The translations under genes were made by a program, and so were the position numbers. A stretch of 33,389 nucleotides of DNA from Clostridiales bacterium (lineage in GTDB: Bacteria > Bacillota > Clostridia > Oscillospirales > Acutalibacteraceae), in the NCBI GenBank assembly GCA_012524025.1, contig JAAYSC010000052.1, positions 1-33,389 on the forward strand, given 5' to 3'. Below, one piece after another: positions 16,637 through 24,625 of this stretch (position 1 is the first letter of the stretch; every line of letters starts with the position of its first letter). The notes beneath the pieces were generated by a model that ran no database searches, was not told where the DNA came from, and worked only from the letters and a program-made list of their open reading frames with translations.

Positions 16637-17419
16637 TTATAGGTCAATTATATCTTTGTCATCCAAAATTCTTACCCTATCGCCCCAAAGATCCTGCAAG
16701 CCCGATAGCATATTATCATAATCATCTAAAATTCTTCTGCCATGGTGGATAAAGAAAAGTTTTTCGGGTGCCAGTGGGCTTTCTTTTAATTCCTTGGCAA
16801 AATCAACCGGGTGATGGTGGCCGCTTTCCATCAAAAGAATATCGACTTTGGGGCTTAAGAGAGGCATAAAATCTTCAAGCCCTTTTGTATCGCCGGAATA
16901 AACTATACGCTTTCCTTGGGCCTCAATTAAAAAGCCGAAAGAGAACCACTTACCCTCGGGCGAGGGCTCATTTTGTATGTGCCTATTGTGCAGGGCGGTA
17001 ACCTTAAAGCTATCCTCCTCAAATAAAAGCCCGTTTTTTATTTCATGGGCCTCAAGCTCAAAGTCGGCTGAAAAGTTGCCTTGGGTAGATTGCAGCATCT
17101 TTATGATAGCCTCATAGCTTTCAACTTGCGGAATATAAATATCCAAGCGCTTGCCACTGAAGTCACCGCTTATACCGTTGAGTTTGCGGACAGTCCACAA
17201 GAGGTTACCCAAACCGCCTATGTGGTCCATATGGGTGTGGGATATAACAATCTTACTGCTTTTTAAAAGGTCCAGCCCCATACAATGGGCTGTGTAAGAG
17301 CAAGTTTCGCCGGCATCAAACCAATAAAGCTTGCCCCTATGTTCGATTATGAAGGATGTGTGGTGCCTGCCCGGAAAGGGCTGTGTGCCGGAACAAGAGC
17401 CTAATATTATCAGTCGCAT
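16637..17419 (-). CDS. MBL-fold metal-dependent hydrolase (RNase Z-like)
   Basis: A 260-aa metallo-beta-lactamase-fold protein. The metal motif HTHMDH is at 61-66 (His61, His63, Asp65, His66), followed by a histidine in LHNRHIQNEP, Asp in YSGDTKG and C-terminal IHHGRR. Order and size fit the RNase Z/Elac-like branch, but no tRNA-binding arm is obvious, so a phosphodiesterase or other hydrolase is possible. The start has GGGAG about 8 nt upstream. It lies downstream of the PHP gene, separated by a terminator hairpin, and no separate promoter was seen, so it may depend on read-through. Confidence 0.85.
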   Translation of the reverse strand: MRLIILGSCSGTQPFPGRHHTSFIIEHRGKLYWFDAGETCSYTAHCMGLDLLKSSKIVISHTHMDHIGGLGNLLWTVRKLNGISGDFSGKRLDIYIPQVESYEAIIKMLQSTQGNFSADFELEAHEIKNGLLFEEDSFKVTALHNRHIQNEPSPEGKWFSFGFLIEAQGKRIVYSGDTKGLEDFMPLLSPKVDILLMESGHHHPVDFAKELKESPLAPEKLFFIHHGRRILDDYDNMLSGLQDLWGDRVRILDDKDIIDL

Positions 17420-17446
17420 TTTATCACTCCCAAAATACAGGTAAGA

Positions 17447-17484
17447 AGAAAGAGCTGTAGATCTTTGTGACCTACAGCTCTTTA
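17447..17484 (-). terminator. Terminator or attenuator after the PHP gene
   Basis: AAAGAGCTGTAG and CTACAGCTCTTT form a 12-bp stem with an 11-nt loop. On the - strand it is followed by TTTCTTCTT-like sequence, consistent with termination 10 bp after the PHP gene. Confidence 0.7.
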
Positions 17485-17494
17485 AGTTTAAAGT

Positions 17495-18937
17495 TTAAAA
17501 ATCGGGGGATCTACCTAAAACCAACCTTTGGAAGGCAGACAAGAGTTTTGAGCTTCTGACTATCGAATAGAAAACATTTTCAACTTCATGCAAGATTATA
17601 CCAAAATCAAAGAAGAAAAAGTCTTTTGCCTTGGGTGCGCCCTTATATTCTAAAATGAAGGGTTGCGAATAGAGTATGGCACCCGGACCCCAAATTTCTG
17701 CCCTTACATAATTGCCTATTTCATCCGAATGTTCGTTGAGGTCTAAAAAGCCGCCAACCTGAATAACTTGGCCGTCGGCAATCCAGTGGATTACCGCATG
17801 GTTTTCCGCACTGATTTCGATTGTGTCGGCATTATTGTCAACCACTATATTTGTAACTTCCGGTTTTGGCTGTTGGCGTGGATAATTACCGTTTTCATCG
17901 GGACTGTTGCCTAAAAGCCATTCACCGTTTTCATCGGCTATGGAAAGACCGGTTTCTGCTTCGAGCCTGGCGACCTCAAAAGTGTTTTTGATATTGTGAC
18001 TGGCTGCAAAGAAGGCACCCTTTTCCAAACAGGTTCTAATGTTTTTAACATTATTTTCAGGCATGAGCATAACTTGCCAGTTGGTATCGCATGCGCCAAG
18101 GTTATGGGCATCGCTGTTGCCAAAACCAAAAATGTTCCTTCCCGTGGGTGTGACATTGGCCAATAAAACATCCCAAAACTTGCGATCGTTTTTGGTCCTG
18201 CTATCATTTTTATTGATTATTTCCATGCCGACGCAGCTTTCATAGTCTAAAAACATCTTGGTGAATTTTTTGATAATGTAGTTAAAGTGAGTGTTGTCGG
18301 TGCTATAGGCTTCGTCATAATCGTAGTCCCGGGCATTGGTGTATTCGCCCGGATGGTTAATAACGCTGATACCGCCGGAATTTTCAACACCTCTGAGTAT
18401 GTGATTATAGTAGCTGGTACCGCCCAGGTAACCGTCGGCCCAGTCACAGAAAAAACTGTTGACATGGGTGTTGTTGAAAGCAGCTGCATTGTGCTCAATA
18501 CCGAAAGGTACCCTGGTCATGCCGCGGCCGCCTCGGTCAGACCCGCTTGAAATTTGATTGTATCTCCCCTGAGTAAGGCCCGCAAGGTCGGGTGTGCCTC
18601 GATTGAGGTTCATGATAAAGGTTATACCCGGGTTGGTGTTAATATCAACCCAACTTCTGTCAATTGTTCCGTGGTCGGTCATGGCTAAAACATCGTAGCC
18701 CAGCTCATAATGATATTCAACCATTGTGGCAAGTGTTTCACGCCCGTCACTTACGGTTGAGTGGGTGTGGAGGTTGGCTCTGTATTGGCCCCAGCTTTCC
18801 CAGTTGACATCTTCATAGGGGTTAATGACGGTGTAGTCAATCTGCCCCGCGCCCAAAACACCCAGGGGCAAGACCGACAGCAAGAGAGTCAGAACCATTG
18901 CCAAAGTTAGGCTCTTTTTAAAGAATTTAGTCTTCAT
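17495..18937 (-). CDS. Secreted PHP-domain metallophosphoesterase-like protein
   Basis: A 480-aa protein with an N-terminal signal peptide (basic KTKFFKK, hydrophobic core, LGA just before residue 30). The PHP metal-binding motifs follow: NLHTHS (His57, His59), Asp64, TDHG (Asp88, His89), a VINHPGEY histidine and GFGNSDAH late in the domain. PHP proteins usually hydrolyse phosphoesters with a cluster of two or three metals. Export implies an external phospho-substrate, which is not identifiable. The C-terminal part (~370-480) looks like a small beta domain plus a helical tail. GGAG is 9 nt before ATG 18937; an ATG at 18946 directly abuts that site and is less likely. It has its own promoter. 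Confidence 0.88.
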   Translation of the reverse strand: MKTKFFKKSLTLAMVLTLLLSVLPLGVLGAGQIDYTVINPYEDVNWESWGQYRANLHTHSTVSDGRETLATMVEYHYELGYDVLAMTDHGTIDRSWVDINTNPGITFIMNLNRGTPDLAGLTQGRYNQISSGSDRGGRGMTRVPFGIEHNAAAFNNTHVNSFFCDWADGYLGGTSYYNHILRGVENSGGISVINHPGEYTNARDYDYDEAYSTDNTHFNYIIKKFTKMFLDYESCVGMEIINKNDSRTKNDRKFWDVLLANVTPTGRNIFGFGNSDAHNLGACDTNWQVMLMPENNVKNIRTCLEKGAFFAASHNIKNTFEVARLEAETGLSIADENGEWLLGNSPDENGNYPRQQPKPEVTNIVVDNNADTIEISAENHAVIHWIADGQVIQVGGFLDLNEHSDEIGNYVRAEIWGPGAILYSQPFILEYKGAPKAKDFFFFDFGIILHEVENVFYSIVRSSKLLSAFQRLVLGRSPDF

Positions 18938-18973
18938 AATCAGCATCTCCTTTAATTTTGTCCGGTGATTTAC

Positions 18974-19002
18974 AGTATAATTGATTTTTTAGTCCCAATC
19001 AA
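18974..19002 (-). promoter_or_regulatory. Sigma-A promoter for the PHP gene
   Basis: Read on the - strand: TTGATT, 17-bp spacer, TATACT. It lies about 40 bp upstream of the PHP start. Confidence 0.65.
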
Positions 19003-19111
19003 ACAAAGCTAAAAAATATGGCGATTTGCACAGCAAAAAAGCTTTATCTTGTACAAAACACTCTCCCTCAAGCGTTTTCATGGCTGCCGGAAACTTAAAT
19101 TACATTTGTGT

Positions 19112-21082
19112 TCAGGCACCGCGTTTATCCGAATAGCCGCGGGGGCCCCAGTATTGATAAAGCACATCGCTGACAAATTTGAGAACTGCTTGGGCATACT
19201 TTTCAAACTTTTTATCTTCGGGCGGGTTTCTCAAGCCGATTTGGATTAAGGCTTGGTTTAAGTCATTTTCGGCCGCAAGGAATTCTTGGTAATCCACCAC
19301 CGTGTCGGCCAACATAGCCTCTGCCCGTTCAATGGCCGCTTGCAATTGTGCTGCGTCCTCGGGGGCCAAAAGGCTTTGGTCAACTTGCTTTGCCTTGGGC
19401 AATCTGTCATTCATCAAACCCTTGGTTTCACGCCCGACATTAAATTGAGGGAATCGATTGGGCATGGAGTGGACATCTTGCAGGTTATCATAGGCCAAAA
19501 GTTCGGTCGCAAGTTTCATGATAACATCATTTCGCCCCGTGCCTTCATGGTCTTGGTTGTAGAAATAAAAGGTGGTTTCCGGCAGGAGCCCGGTTGAAGC
19601 ATCGACTATGCCATCGGGTGAAATGTGGTTATGGGAGGGGTCGGTGCACCTGGGGTTTTTGGGTGTGTAGTCGCTTGGAAGGGGGCTGTCTACATAACCG
19701 GCTGTAGCACCCATGGACTCGGAATCAAAGTGAATCAAGCCGTCGCCGTTGTTGTTTTTGCTTGAGGGAACAAAGGGATAGATGGGGTGGTTATAGTCCA
19801 CAACATTAAAGACCTGAACGCCGTCTTCCACCAGTTTTAAAATATTGTCATGGGCATTGAGTTGGGCTTGGTAATAATTTTCTGTCTGTGCCTTTACAAG
19901 AGGTGACTGCCCGTCGGCAAAAAGTTTTTGGGCTGCCTCTTCATAGTCGGCCGAGGGTACCAGGCCCCAAATCATGGTGCAATTTCTAACCAAGATATCA
20001 TTTAAAACACCAAGCACCTTGTCAAGCAAGTCATGCAAAATCTGCTTCGGAATAATACGGATAAGGATGTTAATGAGGTAACCCGTGTAATCGTCGGCAC
20101 CAAGAAGCTCGGGTAACATGGTCTTGTAGAGTGACTCATCATCGGTGCTGAGCTGCCCCTTGTAAAGATCACCGACCAGGCAAGAGCCGTCAATGGCGGG
20201 CACAATGAAAACAACCTTGTTAAGGTCGTCGGAAACTTGCGGATAATTTTCAAAAAGCGATACCGCCAAGGTGCTGCCAAGGCTTATGGGTACAATGTTT
20301 ATTTTGTCATGCCCGGTTTCACGCTTAACCGTTTGAATAAAATTATAGAGGTTTTCGGTTTCATCAAGGTTGTTTCCAAAGGAGTTATAGGTAAAAAAGT
20401 AAAGATGGTCTTCACCGACTATATCAGAATAGCTGCTGATGGGTATTGTGTTGAAAACTCTTTCGCGCTCCTTTGGTGTGCAAGTAGCAACAGATGAAGG
20501 GTAGGTTTTAACCTCTAAGTTGCTGACAGGCTGGCCCTTGTCATCAATTTGAGTTTTGGCAAGGGATTTTTTCAAAATTTTGGCGGCCAAGTCGGTGAAT
20601 CCATTATCTTTTTGTGTAACCAGCATCTTAACCATAGGGACTATGAGCAAGAAAAGATATTCTATATCAATCAAGAGCGGGAAGGCATTAATGTCTTTTC
20701 CATCCTTGTCTTTTGCTCTCTCGTTGTTTTCATCCAACAAAAACACATCCGACTGGCCTATACCGGGGATGATAATACTGGGTGCATGGGCACAATCACC
20801 GCCGCATTGGGTCAAAACCCCATCAGTATTTTTGCCAAGCTCTGCCGATTCAAGCTCAAAAGCCTTATCTTGGCCCGGGTCTTGGGCTTGTAAAATTTTT
20901 GCAGCTTCTTCAAAGCTTGAAACACTATGGGCAAAATCAAGAACCGTAGGGGCACTGCTTTCGGTCTTAAGCTCTGCCGCGACCACATTTGCCTCGACTT
21001 GGCCGGCGTTTATGCCGGTGAAGGAAAGAAGCATAGCCAGGCTTAAGCTCAAAGCCAAGATTTTTTTGATTGCCTTTGTCAT
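19112..21082 (-). CDS. Secreted lipase/LCAT-like alpha/beta-hydrolase, paralogue A
   Basis: A 656-aa protein with a signal peptide (1-~27). An oxyanion-type segment IIIPGIG (103-109) follows. The nucleophile-elbow candidate is PISLG (Ser267), where lipases usually have GxSxG. Then come PAIDGS (Asp298), WGLVPSADY, a DGLIHFDSESMG block (Asp447, His451) and DHEG (His512). The same blocks recur in paralogues B and C. Asp447 and His512 are triad candidates. Residues ~565-656 form a helical tail absent from B. I infer an ester or phospholipid hydrolase or acyltransferase acting outside the cell; no substrate is evident. ATG 21082 has GAAAGG 9 nt upstream; ATG 21091 abuts that site. It has its own promoter, just after the terminator of paralogue B. 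Confidence 0.75.
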   Translation of the reverse strand: MTKAIKKILALSLSLAMLLSFTGINAGQVEANVVAAELKTESSAPTVLDFAHSVSSFEEAAKILQAQDPGQDKAFELESAELGKNTDGVLTQCGGDCAHAPSIIIPGIGQSDVFLLDENNERAKDKDGKDINAFPLLIDIEYLFLLIVPMVKMLVTQKDNGFTDLAAKILKKSLAKTQIDDKGQPVSNLEVKTYPSSVATCTPKERERVFNTIPISSYSDIVGEDHLYFFTYNSFGNNLDETENLYNFIQTVKRETGHDKINIVPISLGSTLAVSLFENYPQVSDDLNKVVFIVPAIDGSCLVGDLYKGQLSTDDESLYKTMLPELLGADDYTGYLINILIRIIPKQILHDLLDKVLGVLNDILVRNCTMIWGLVPSADYEEAAQKLFADGQSPLVKAQTENYYQAQLNAHDNILKLVEDGVQVFNVVDYNHPIYPFVPSSKNNNGDGLIHFDSESMGATAGYVDSPLPSDYTPKNPRCTDPSHNHISPDGIVDASTGLLPETTFYFYNQDHEGTGRNDVIMKLATELLAYDNLQDVHSMPNRFPQFNVGRETKGLMNDRLPKAKQVDQSLLAPEDAAQLQAAIERAEAMLADTVVDYQEFLAAENDLNQALIQIGLRNPPEDKKFEKYAQAVLKFVSDVLYQYWGPRGYSDKRGA

Positions 21083-21146
21083 TGAAAACATCCTTTCAAA
21101 AATGAAACTTGGGCAAAGGGTGAAAACTCCCTTTCTTACACATAAG

Positions 21147-21175
21147 ATTTTAATTTAAGAGGAAGGAAAATGCAA
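21147..21175 (-). promoter_or_regulatory. Putative promoter for hydrolase paralogue A
   Basis: On the - strand: TTGCAT, 17-bp spacer, TAAAAT. It lies between the terminator of paralogue B and the start of A. Confidence 0.5.
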
Positions 21176-21177
21176 GC

Positions 21178-21199
21178 AAAAAGCCGGATAAAATCCGGC
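21178..21199 (-). terminator. Terminator of hydrolase paralogue B
   Basis: On the - strand: GCCGGAT, loop TTT, ATCCGGC, then TTTTT. It separates paralogues B and A transcriptionally. Confidence 0.85.
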
Positions 21200-21206
21200 C
21201 TTAAAG

Positions 21207-22571
21207 TTATTTTTTGTCCTTAACAAACTCATTGAATTGTGGAAACTCGGGGTCTTGAAAAACATCTTTCAGGCTGTTGTCGGTCAGGAGTATTCGCATG
21301 AGGTTTAAAAATTGTTGACAACCTATGCCGTCTTCATGCCCCATGTTGCGCCAAAGCCAGGCTGTGTCGGCCAAGGGGCTGGCGGATAAGTCAATATCTC
21401 TGTGGGGTGACATATGATTGTGGTCGGCCTCTTTACAACAAAGCCCGCTTTGCTCATAGCTGTCCTCAAAAGCCTGACCCAGGGGTGCAAAGTTGCCGCC
21501 CATGGTTTCCGAGGCGGTGTGGACAATCATATCGGAATGGACATTTCCGGTTTTAACGGCGCTGAAAAGGCGGAGGTTGTAACCGCCAAGGCTGAATATT
21601 TCAATACCGTTTTCTCTTGCCTTTTCAACCAAAGCGGAAAAGTTCGATTTAATGGCATGCCAGCGGTCGGCCTCGGCCTTGATTTTTGCATGAGAAGGGT
21701 CCGATAATAACTTGTCGCTGAGCTGCTTATAATCAGAAGCCGGAACCACGCCCCAAAAGGTTGTGGAATTTCTTATTGCGGTATCAATAACCGCGCCTAC
21801 AAGAGCCAAAATAAAACTTTTCATAACCTTGGGGGGGACAAGCCTTACTATCTTCATTATTTTTTGGGCAGTAGACCTTCCCATGAGCTCTTGAAAAAGG
21901 CTTTCATAGTTATCAAAATCTATGTTACCCTTGAGTATGTCGGAAATTACCAAGGAACCGTCAAAAGCCGGCACGACGCCCACAACCCTGTTAATATCTT
22001 TGTCCGACGCATATTGGTCTAAATAGGCCGTGGTCACGCTGGCCCCTAAACTGACGGAGGCTAAATTGACCCTGTCATGGCCGGTCTCTTCCTTAACCTT
22101 TTTGATAAAGGCCCTCAAGCGGTCAATCGTCTCTTGAGTATTGCCTATGGCCACAAAGGAAAAATAATAAAGGTGGTCTTCGCCTATAGCCTCTGCCAAA
22201 GGGCAGAAGGGAAGCATACCGTAGATGAATTTTTTTTCCTTTTCATTGCAAGCGGCCAAAGAATTTTCAAAAACTTCCAACCTGACATTATGTCTGTACT
22301 TGCCGTCAGCGTCGCTTGCCATAAAGTCAAGCAGTTTTGTAAGCTCATCTTTAACCTTCTTGCTAAAGCCCAAGTCCTTTCTGAAAACCATCATCCGCAG
22401 GGCCGGTAGGGTCAAGGATTTTTTAAGAGCTTTGAAATCTTGGTCGGAAATTTCGGGCGGCCAAGCTCTTTTGATGCGCTTGCCTTGCTCGTCTTCCAAG
22501 AAAGCCCTACAGTTACCTATCCCCGGCACCACAATAGTGGGGAATTTGCCACAATCACATTTTTTTGCCAT
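21207..22571 (-). CDS. Cytoplasmic lipase/LCAT-like alpha/beta-hydrolase, paralogue B
   Basis: A 454-aa relative of A and C without a signal peptide or membrane segment. It starts MAKKCDCGKFP, runs straight into IVVPGIG (13-19), and keeps the family blocks: ASVSLG (Ser174), PAFDGS (Asp204), WGVVPASDY, DMIVHTASETMGG (Asp347, His351), MSPHRDIDLSAS and GHEDG (His412). It lacks the N- and C-terminal extensions of A and C, so it probably shows the minimal core. The start ATG 22571 has GAGAGG 8 nt upstream; the longer frame to 22715 has no such site. Divergent from the propeller genes. The function, probably ester hydrolysis, is inferred. Confidence 0.78.
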   Translation of the reverse strand: MAKKCDCGKFPTIVVPGIGNCRAFLEDEQGKRIKRAWPPEISDQDFKALKKSLTLPALRMMVFRKDLGFSKKVKDELTKLLDFMASDADGKYRHNVRLEVFENSLAACNEKEKKFIYGMLPFCPLAEAIGEDHLYYFSFVAIGNTQETIDRLRAFIKKVKEETGHDRVNLASVSLGASVTTAYLDQYASDKDINRVVGVVPAFDGSLVISDILKGNIDFDNYESLFQELMGRSTAQKIMKIVRLVPPKVMKSFILALVGAVIDTAIRNSTTFWGVVPASDYKQLSDKLLSDPSHAKIKAEADRWHAIKSNFSALVEKARENGIEIFSLGGYNLRLFSAVKTGNVHSDMIVHTASETMGGNFAPLGQAFEDSYEQSGLCCKEADHNHMSPHRDIDLSASPLADTAWLWRNMGHEDGIGCQQFLNLMRILLTDNSLKDVFQDPEFPQFNEFVKDKK

Positions 22572-22612
22572 ATTTATTTCCTCTCTCAAGTAATTTACGC
22601 AAGAAAAATGGT

Positions 22613-22642
22613 AGCATAAAGCAATTTTATTTACAAGGTAAA
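22613..22642 (-). promoter_or_regulatory. Weak promoter candidate for hydrolase paralogue B
   Basis: On the - strand: TTTACC, 18-bp spacer, TATGCT; four of six bases match in each box. It lies 42 bp upstream of the start. Confidence 0.35.
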
Positions 22643-22691
22643 AGCCCGGAAAGAAAAGGCTCTGAAACAAAAAGCGGCCGGCCTTCCGAAC

Positions 22692-22720
22692 TTGACATTT
22701 GGCCCGGGCTGCCATATATT
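22692..22720 (+). promoter_or_regulatory. Strong sigma-A promoter for the propeller pair
   Basis: TTGACA (22692-22697), 17-bp spacer, TATATT (22715-22720). The same two hexamers and spacing occur before the toxin-antitoxin operon. The spacer contains the palindrome GCCCGGGC (22702-22709). It supports the start at 22766, because the longer frame would span the promoter. Confidence 0.75.
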
Positions 22721-22765
22721 TTAAAAGAAAACCTTGGGTTGCTAAAATTAAGAGGAGGGCTTAAT

Positions 22766-23632
22766 TTGTTGAGTTTTATCAAGTTCTTACAGAAAATTGT
22801 CCGAAAGACACCGGTCTTGCCCTTGATTCTTTCCTTAATACTCGGGCTATTTGGTTTTTTGGGCGAAAGTATTGACCGCCTTGCAGGTTCGCCGCCTCAA
22901 GAATTGGTTGCCAGCCAAACGCTGCTGTTTTTAGATTCCTACACCCACTCGCAAGATGTTGCGACCGACGGCCAAAACTACTATTTCAGCTCACGCTTCA
23001 GCCTGATTAAAACAGAGCTTGACGGTGAGAGCTTGCTTGCGATCAACCTTGATGCCATTCCCAAAGACTTAAAAGATAAATACGGTTCGGCACACATTGG
23101 AGGCATCAGCTACCACGACGGTAAAATATATGCCGCCTTGGAAGACAGCAAGGTTTGGAATTACCCCATAGTGGCCCTTTATGACGCCGAAAGTTTAGAA
23201 TATACGGGGCAATACCATATCTTGTCGGCTGAATTCCAGCAAAAAGGTTTGGCTTGGATAGCGGTTGACAGCGAAAGAGGATTGATCTACTCGGCCCAAA
23301 GGGACCATTCACCGCAATTGATAGCCTATGATTTGGAAACTTTTGAACTTGTAAAAACTATTGACCTGTCGCAAAATCCGCATAGGATTCAAGGCGGGGA
23401 CATGCACAAAGGCATACTCTATGTTGCCACTCAAGACGAGACCCAGGCGGTTTATTCCATTAACCCCGAAAACGGTGAAGTTAGAAAGTGCTTTGACCAA
23501 AACTTACCCAAAGGCGGCGAAGCGGAAGGGCTGACGGTGCTCGAAACAGATGACGGTGCCCTTTTGCACACACTGGATTTGGGGCCGCTTTTTATAAATG
23601 CTTTTTTCCGCCACTATAGTTTGAGTCAATAA
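22766..23632 (+). CDS. Membrane-anchored beta-propeller-like protein, copy 1
   Basis: A 288-aa protein. An N-terminal basic segment and one hydrophobic helix (about 13-32) anchor or export it. The rest is made of repeated beta-rich blades: DVATDGQNYYF, HIGGISYHDGKIYAALED, DSERGLIYSA, HRIQGGDMHKGILYVA and EAEGLTVLE. Each has the D/H-G-x-[IL]-Y pattern of propeller strands. I do not recognise a named family and see no catalytic residues. TTG 22766 has AGAGGAGGG at 22751-22759; the adjacent TTG 22769 is an alternative. It is paired with copy 2, 16 bp downstream, and divergent from hydrolase B. A role in binding a surface ligand is a guess. Confidence 0.7.
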   Translation: MLSFIKFLQKIVRKTPVLPLILSLILGLFGFLGESIDRLAGSPPQELVASQTLLFLDSYTHSQDVATDGQNYYFSSRFSLIKTELDGESLLAINLDAIPKDLKDKYGSAHIGGISYHDGKIYAALEDSKVWNYPIVALYDAESLEYTGQYHILSAEFQQKGLAWIAVDSERGLIYSAQRDHSPQLIAYDLETFELVKTIDLSQNPHRIQGGDMHKGILYVATQDETQAVYSINPENGEVRKCFDQNLPKGGEAEGLTVLETDDGALLHTLDLGPLFINAFFRHYSLSQ

Positions 23633-23648
23633 ATTTTAGGGGAGTAAA

Positions 23649-24488
23649 ATGTTTAGCTTGTTTTTTTCAGCTTTAAAAAAGGCCTGGGCTTTGCTGACGG
23701 CTATTTTGTTGTTTGTGAGTATCCAAGTTGAAAAGCCGGCCGGGGAGCCCCAAGGCGCCGTTTTTGTCGGCAGCAGAACCTTTATGTTGGAAGAAGCCCT
23801 GGTCCGCGGGCAAGGAGTCACAAATGACGGTGAATTCTTTTATTTCAGCGGTAATTTCTTTCTCAACAAAACCGATATCAAGACAGGCGAAACCGTGGCA
23901 CAAAACAACTTTGCAATCCCCCTGCCCTTACTCATGAAGGGATGCAACCATATAGGGGGCATAGGTTATGCCGATGGAAAAATTTATGCCGCCATCGAAG
24001 ACGGCTCGGATTACCTTCACCCCTTCATCGCCATATTTGATGCCAAGACCTTAAAATTTACGGGCAAGTATTATGAATTGCCTTGGGAACTGCATGTGAA
24101 AGGTGTGCCCTGGTGCATTGTTGATAAGGACAGGGGCTATCTTTATACAGCCGAATGGTCCAACGCCACCCAACTAAATGTTTTTGACCTAAAGGATATG
24201 TCTTTTGTCAAAAATGTAGCCGTCAGCATGACGCTTGACAGAATTCAAGGCGGCGACATTTATGAAGGTAAACTCTACCTTTCCAACGACTCAAACACAA
24301 AAAGAGTTTATGAGGTTGACCCGGTCAGCGGCCAAACAAGAATTCTATTCGAACGCAACATTGACCCCGAATGTGAAGCCGAAAGTATGACGGTTTTGGC
24401 TACACCCGACGGCCCCGCCTTTTTTGTTATGGATTTAGGGCCCATGCGTATAAATATGGTTTTTAGGGAATATAGGTTGTCGGAATAA
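23649..24488 (+). CDS. Membrane-anchored beta-propeller-like protein, copy 2
   Basis: A 279-aa tandem paralogue of the preceding gene. It keeps the blades in the same order: GVTNDGEFFYFS, HIGGIGYADGKIYAAIED, DKDRGYLYTA, DRIQGGDIYEGKLYLS and EAESMTVLA. The first ~25 residues are a signal peptide or membrane anchor. The extra cysteine in KGCNHIGG and the changed central region mark divergence from copy 1. GGGGAG lies just upstream of ATG 23649. No intrinsic terminator is clear after it; the palindromes near 24522-24573 could serve as one but fit operators better. Confidence 0.7.
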   Translation: MFSLFFSALKKAWALLTAILLFVSIQVEKPAGEPQGAVFVGSRTFMLEEALVRGQGVTNDGEFFYFSGNFFLNKTDIKTGETVAQNNFAIPLPLLMKGCNHIGGIGYADGKIYAAIEDGSDYLHPFIAIFDAKTLKFTGKYYELPWELHVKGVPWCIVDKDRGYLYTAEWSNATQLNVFDLKDMSFVKNVAVSMTLDRIQGGDIYEGKLYLSNDSNTKRVYEVDPVSGQTRILFERNIDPECEAESMTVLATPDGPAFFVMDLGPMRINMVFREYRLSE

Positions 24489-24521
24489 ATAAAAGATATA
24501 GAGCTCTCATTTATGATGAAA

Positions 24522-24536
24522 GTGCAATTCTTGCAC
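24522..24536. promoter_or_regulatory. Operator O1 of the toxin-antitoxin operon (upstream site)
   Basis: A perfect inverted repeat GTGCAA-TTC-TTGCAC, centred at 24529. It is 33 bp from the centre of O2. Confidence 0.8.
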
Positions 24537-24550
24537 CCTGTTGAGTCCAT

Positions 24551-24573
24551 AAAAGTGCAAGAGTTGCACTTTT
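24551..24573. promoter_or_regulatory. Operator O2 of the toxin-antitoxin operon
   Basis: A perfect 10-3-10 inverted repeat, AAAAGTGCAA-GAG-TTGCACTTTT, centred at 24562. The inner 15 bp match O1 except in the spacer. It ends 4 bp before the -35 box. Confidence 0.85.
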
Positions 24574-24576
24574 CAA

Positions 24577-24605
24577 TTGACAAAAAGTGCAAGCGGTGCT
24601 ATATT
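24577..24605 (+). promoter_or_regulatory. Toxin-antitoxin promoter with operator O3 in the spacer
   Basis: TTGACA (24577-24582), 17-bp spacer, TATATT (24600-24605). The spacer begins AAAAGTGCAA (24583-24592), the left half of O2, followed by a degenerate right half (GTGCT). This O3 is centred at 24594, 32 bp from O2. A protein bound there would block RNA polymerase directly. The transcript would start near 24612, leaving a leader of about 14 nt containing the ribosome-binding site. Confidence 0.8.
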
Positions 24606-24625
24606 GTTCTTGGGAGGTGATATCT

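Noticed and set aside
22572..22715. 48-residue N-terminal extension of hydrolase B
   Set aside because: No ribosome-binding site at 22715, the extension is not similar to A or C, and it overlaps promoter sequence; ATG 22571 is well placed.
22565..22765. N-terminal extension of propeller copy 1
   Set aside because: It would cross the TTGACA-17-TATATT promoter and overlap the divergent hydrolase start; TTG 22766 has a strong ribosome-binding site.
24551..24573. Palindrome O2 as an intrinsic terminator of the propeller genes
   Set aside because: The stem is AT-rich with four T, but the same core recurs at O1 without a T-tract and again in the promoter spacer, which fits operators. Some termination is still possible.
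24522..24600. The repeated GTGCAA units as a small CRISPR or iteron array
   Set aside because: Repeats are short palindromes with no equal-length spacers, lie over a promoter, and there are no cas or replication genes nearby.
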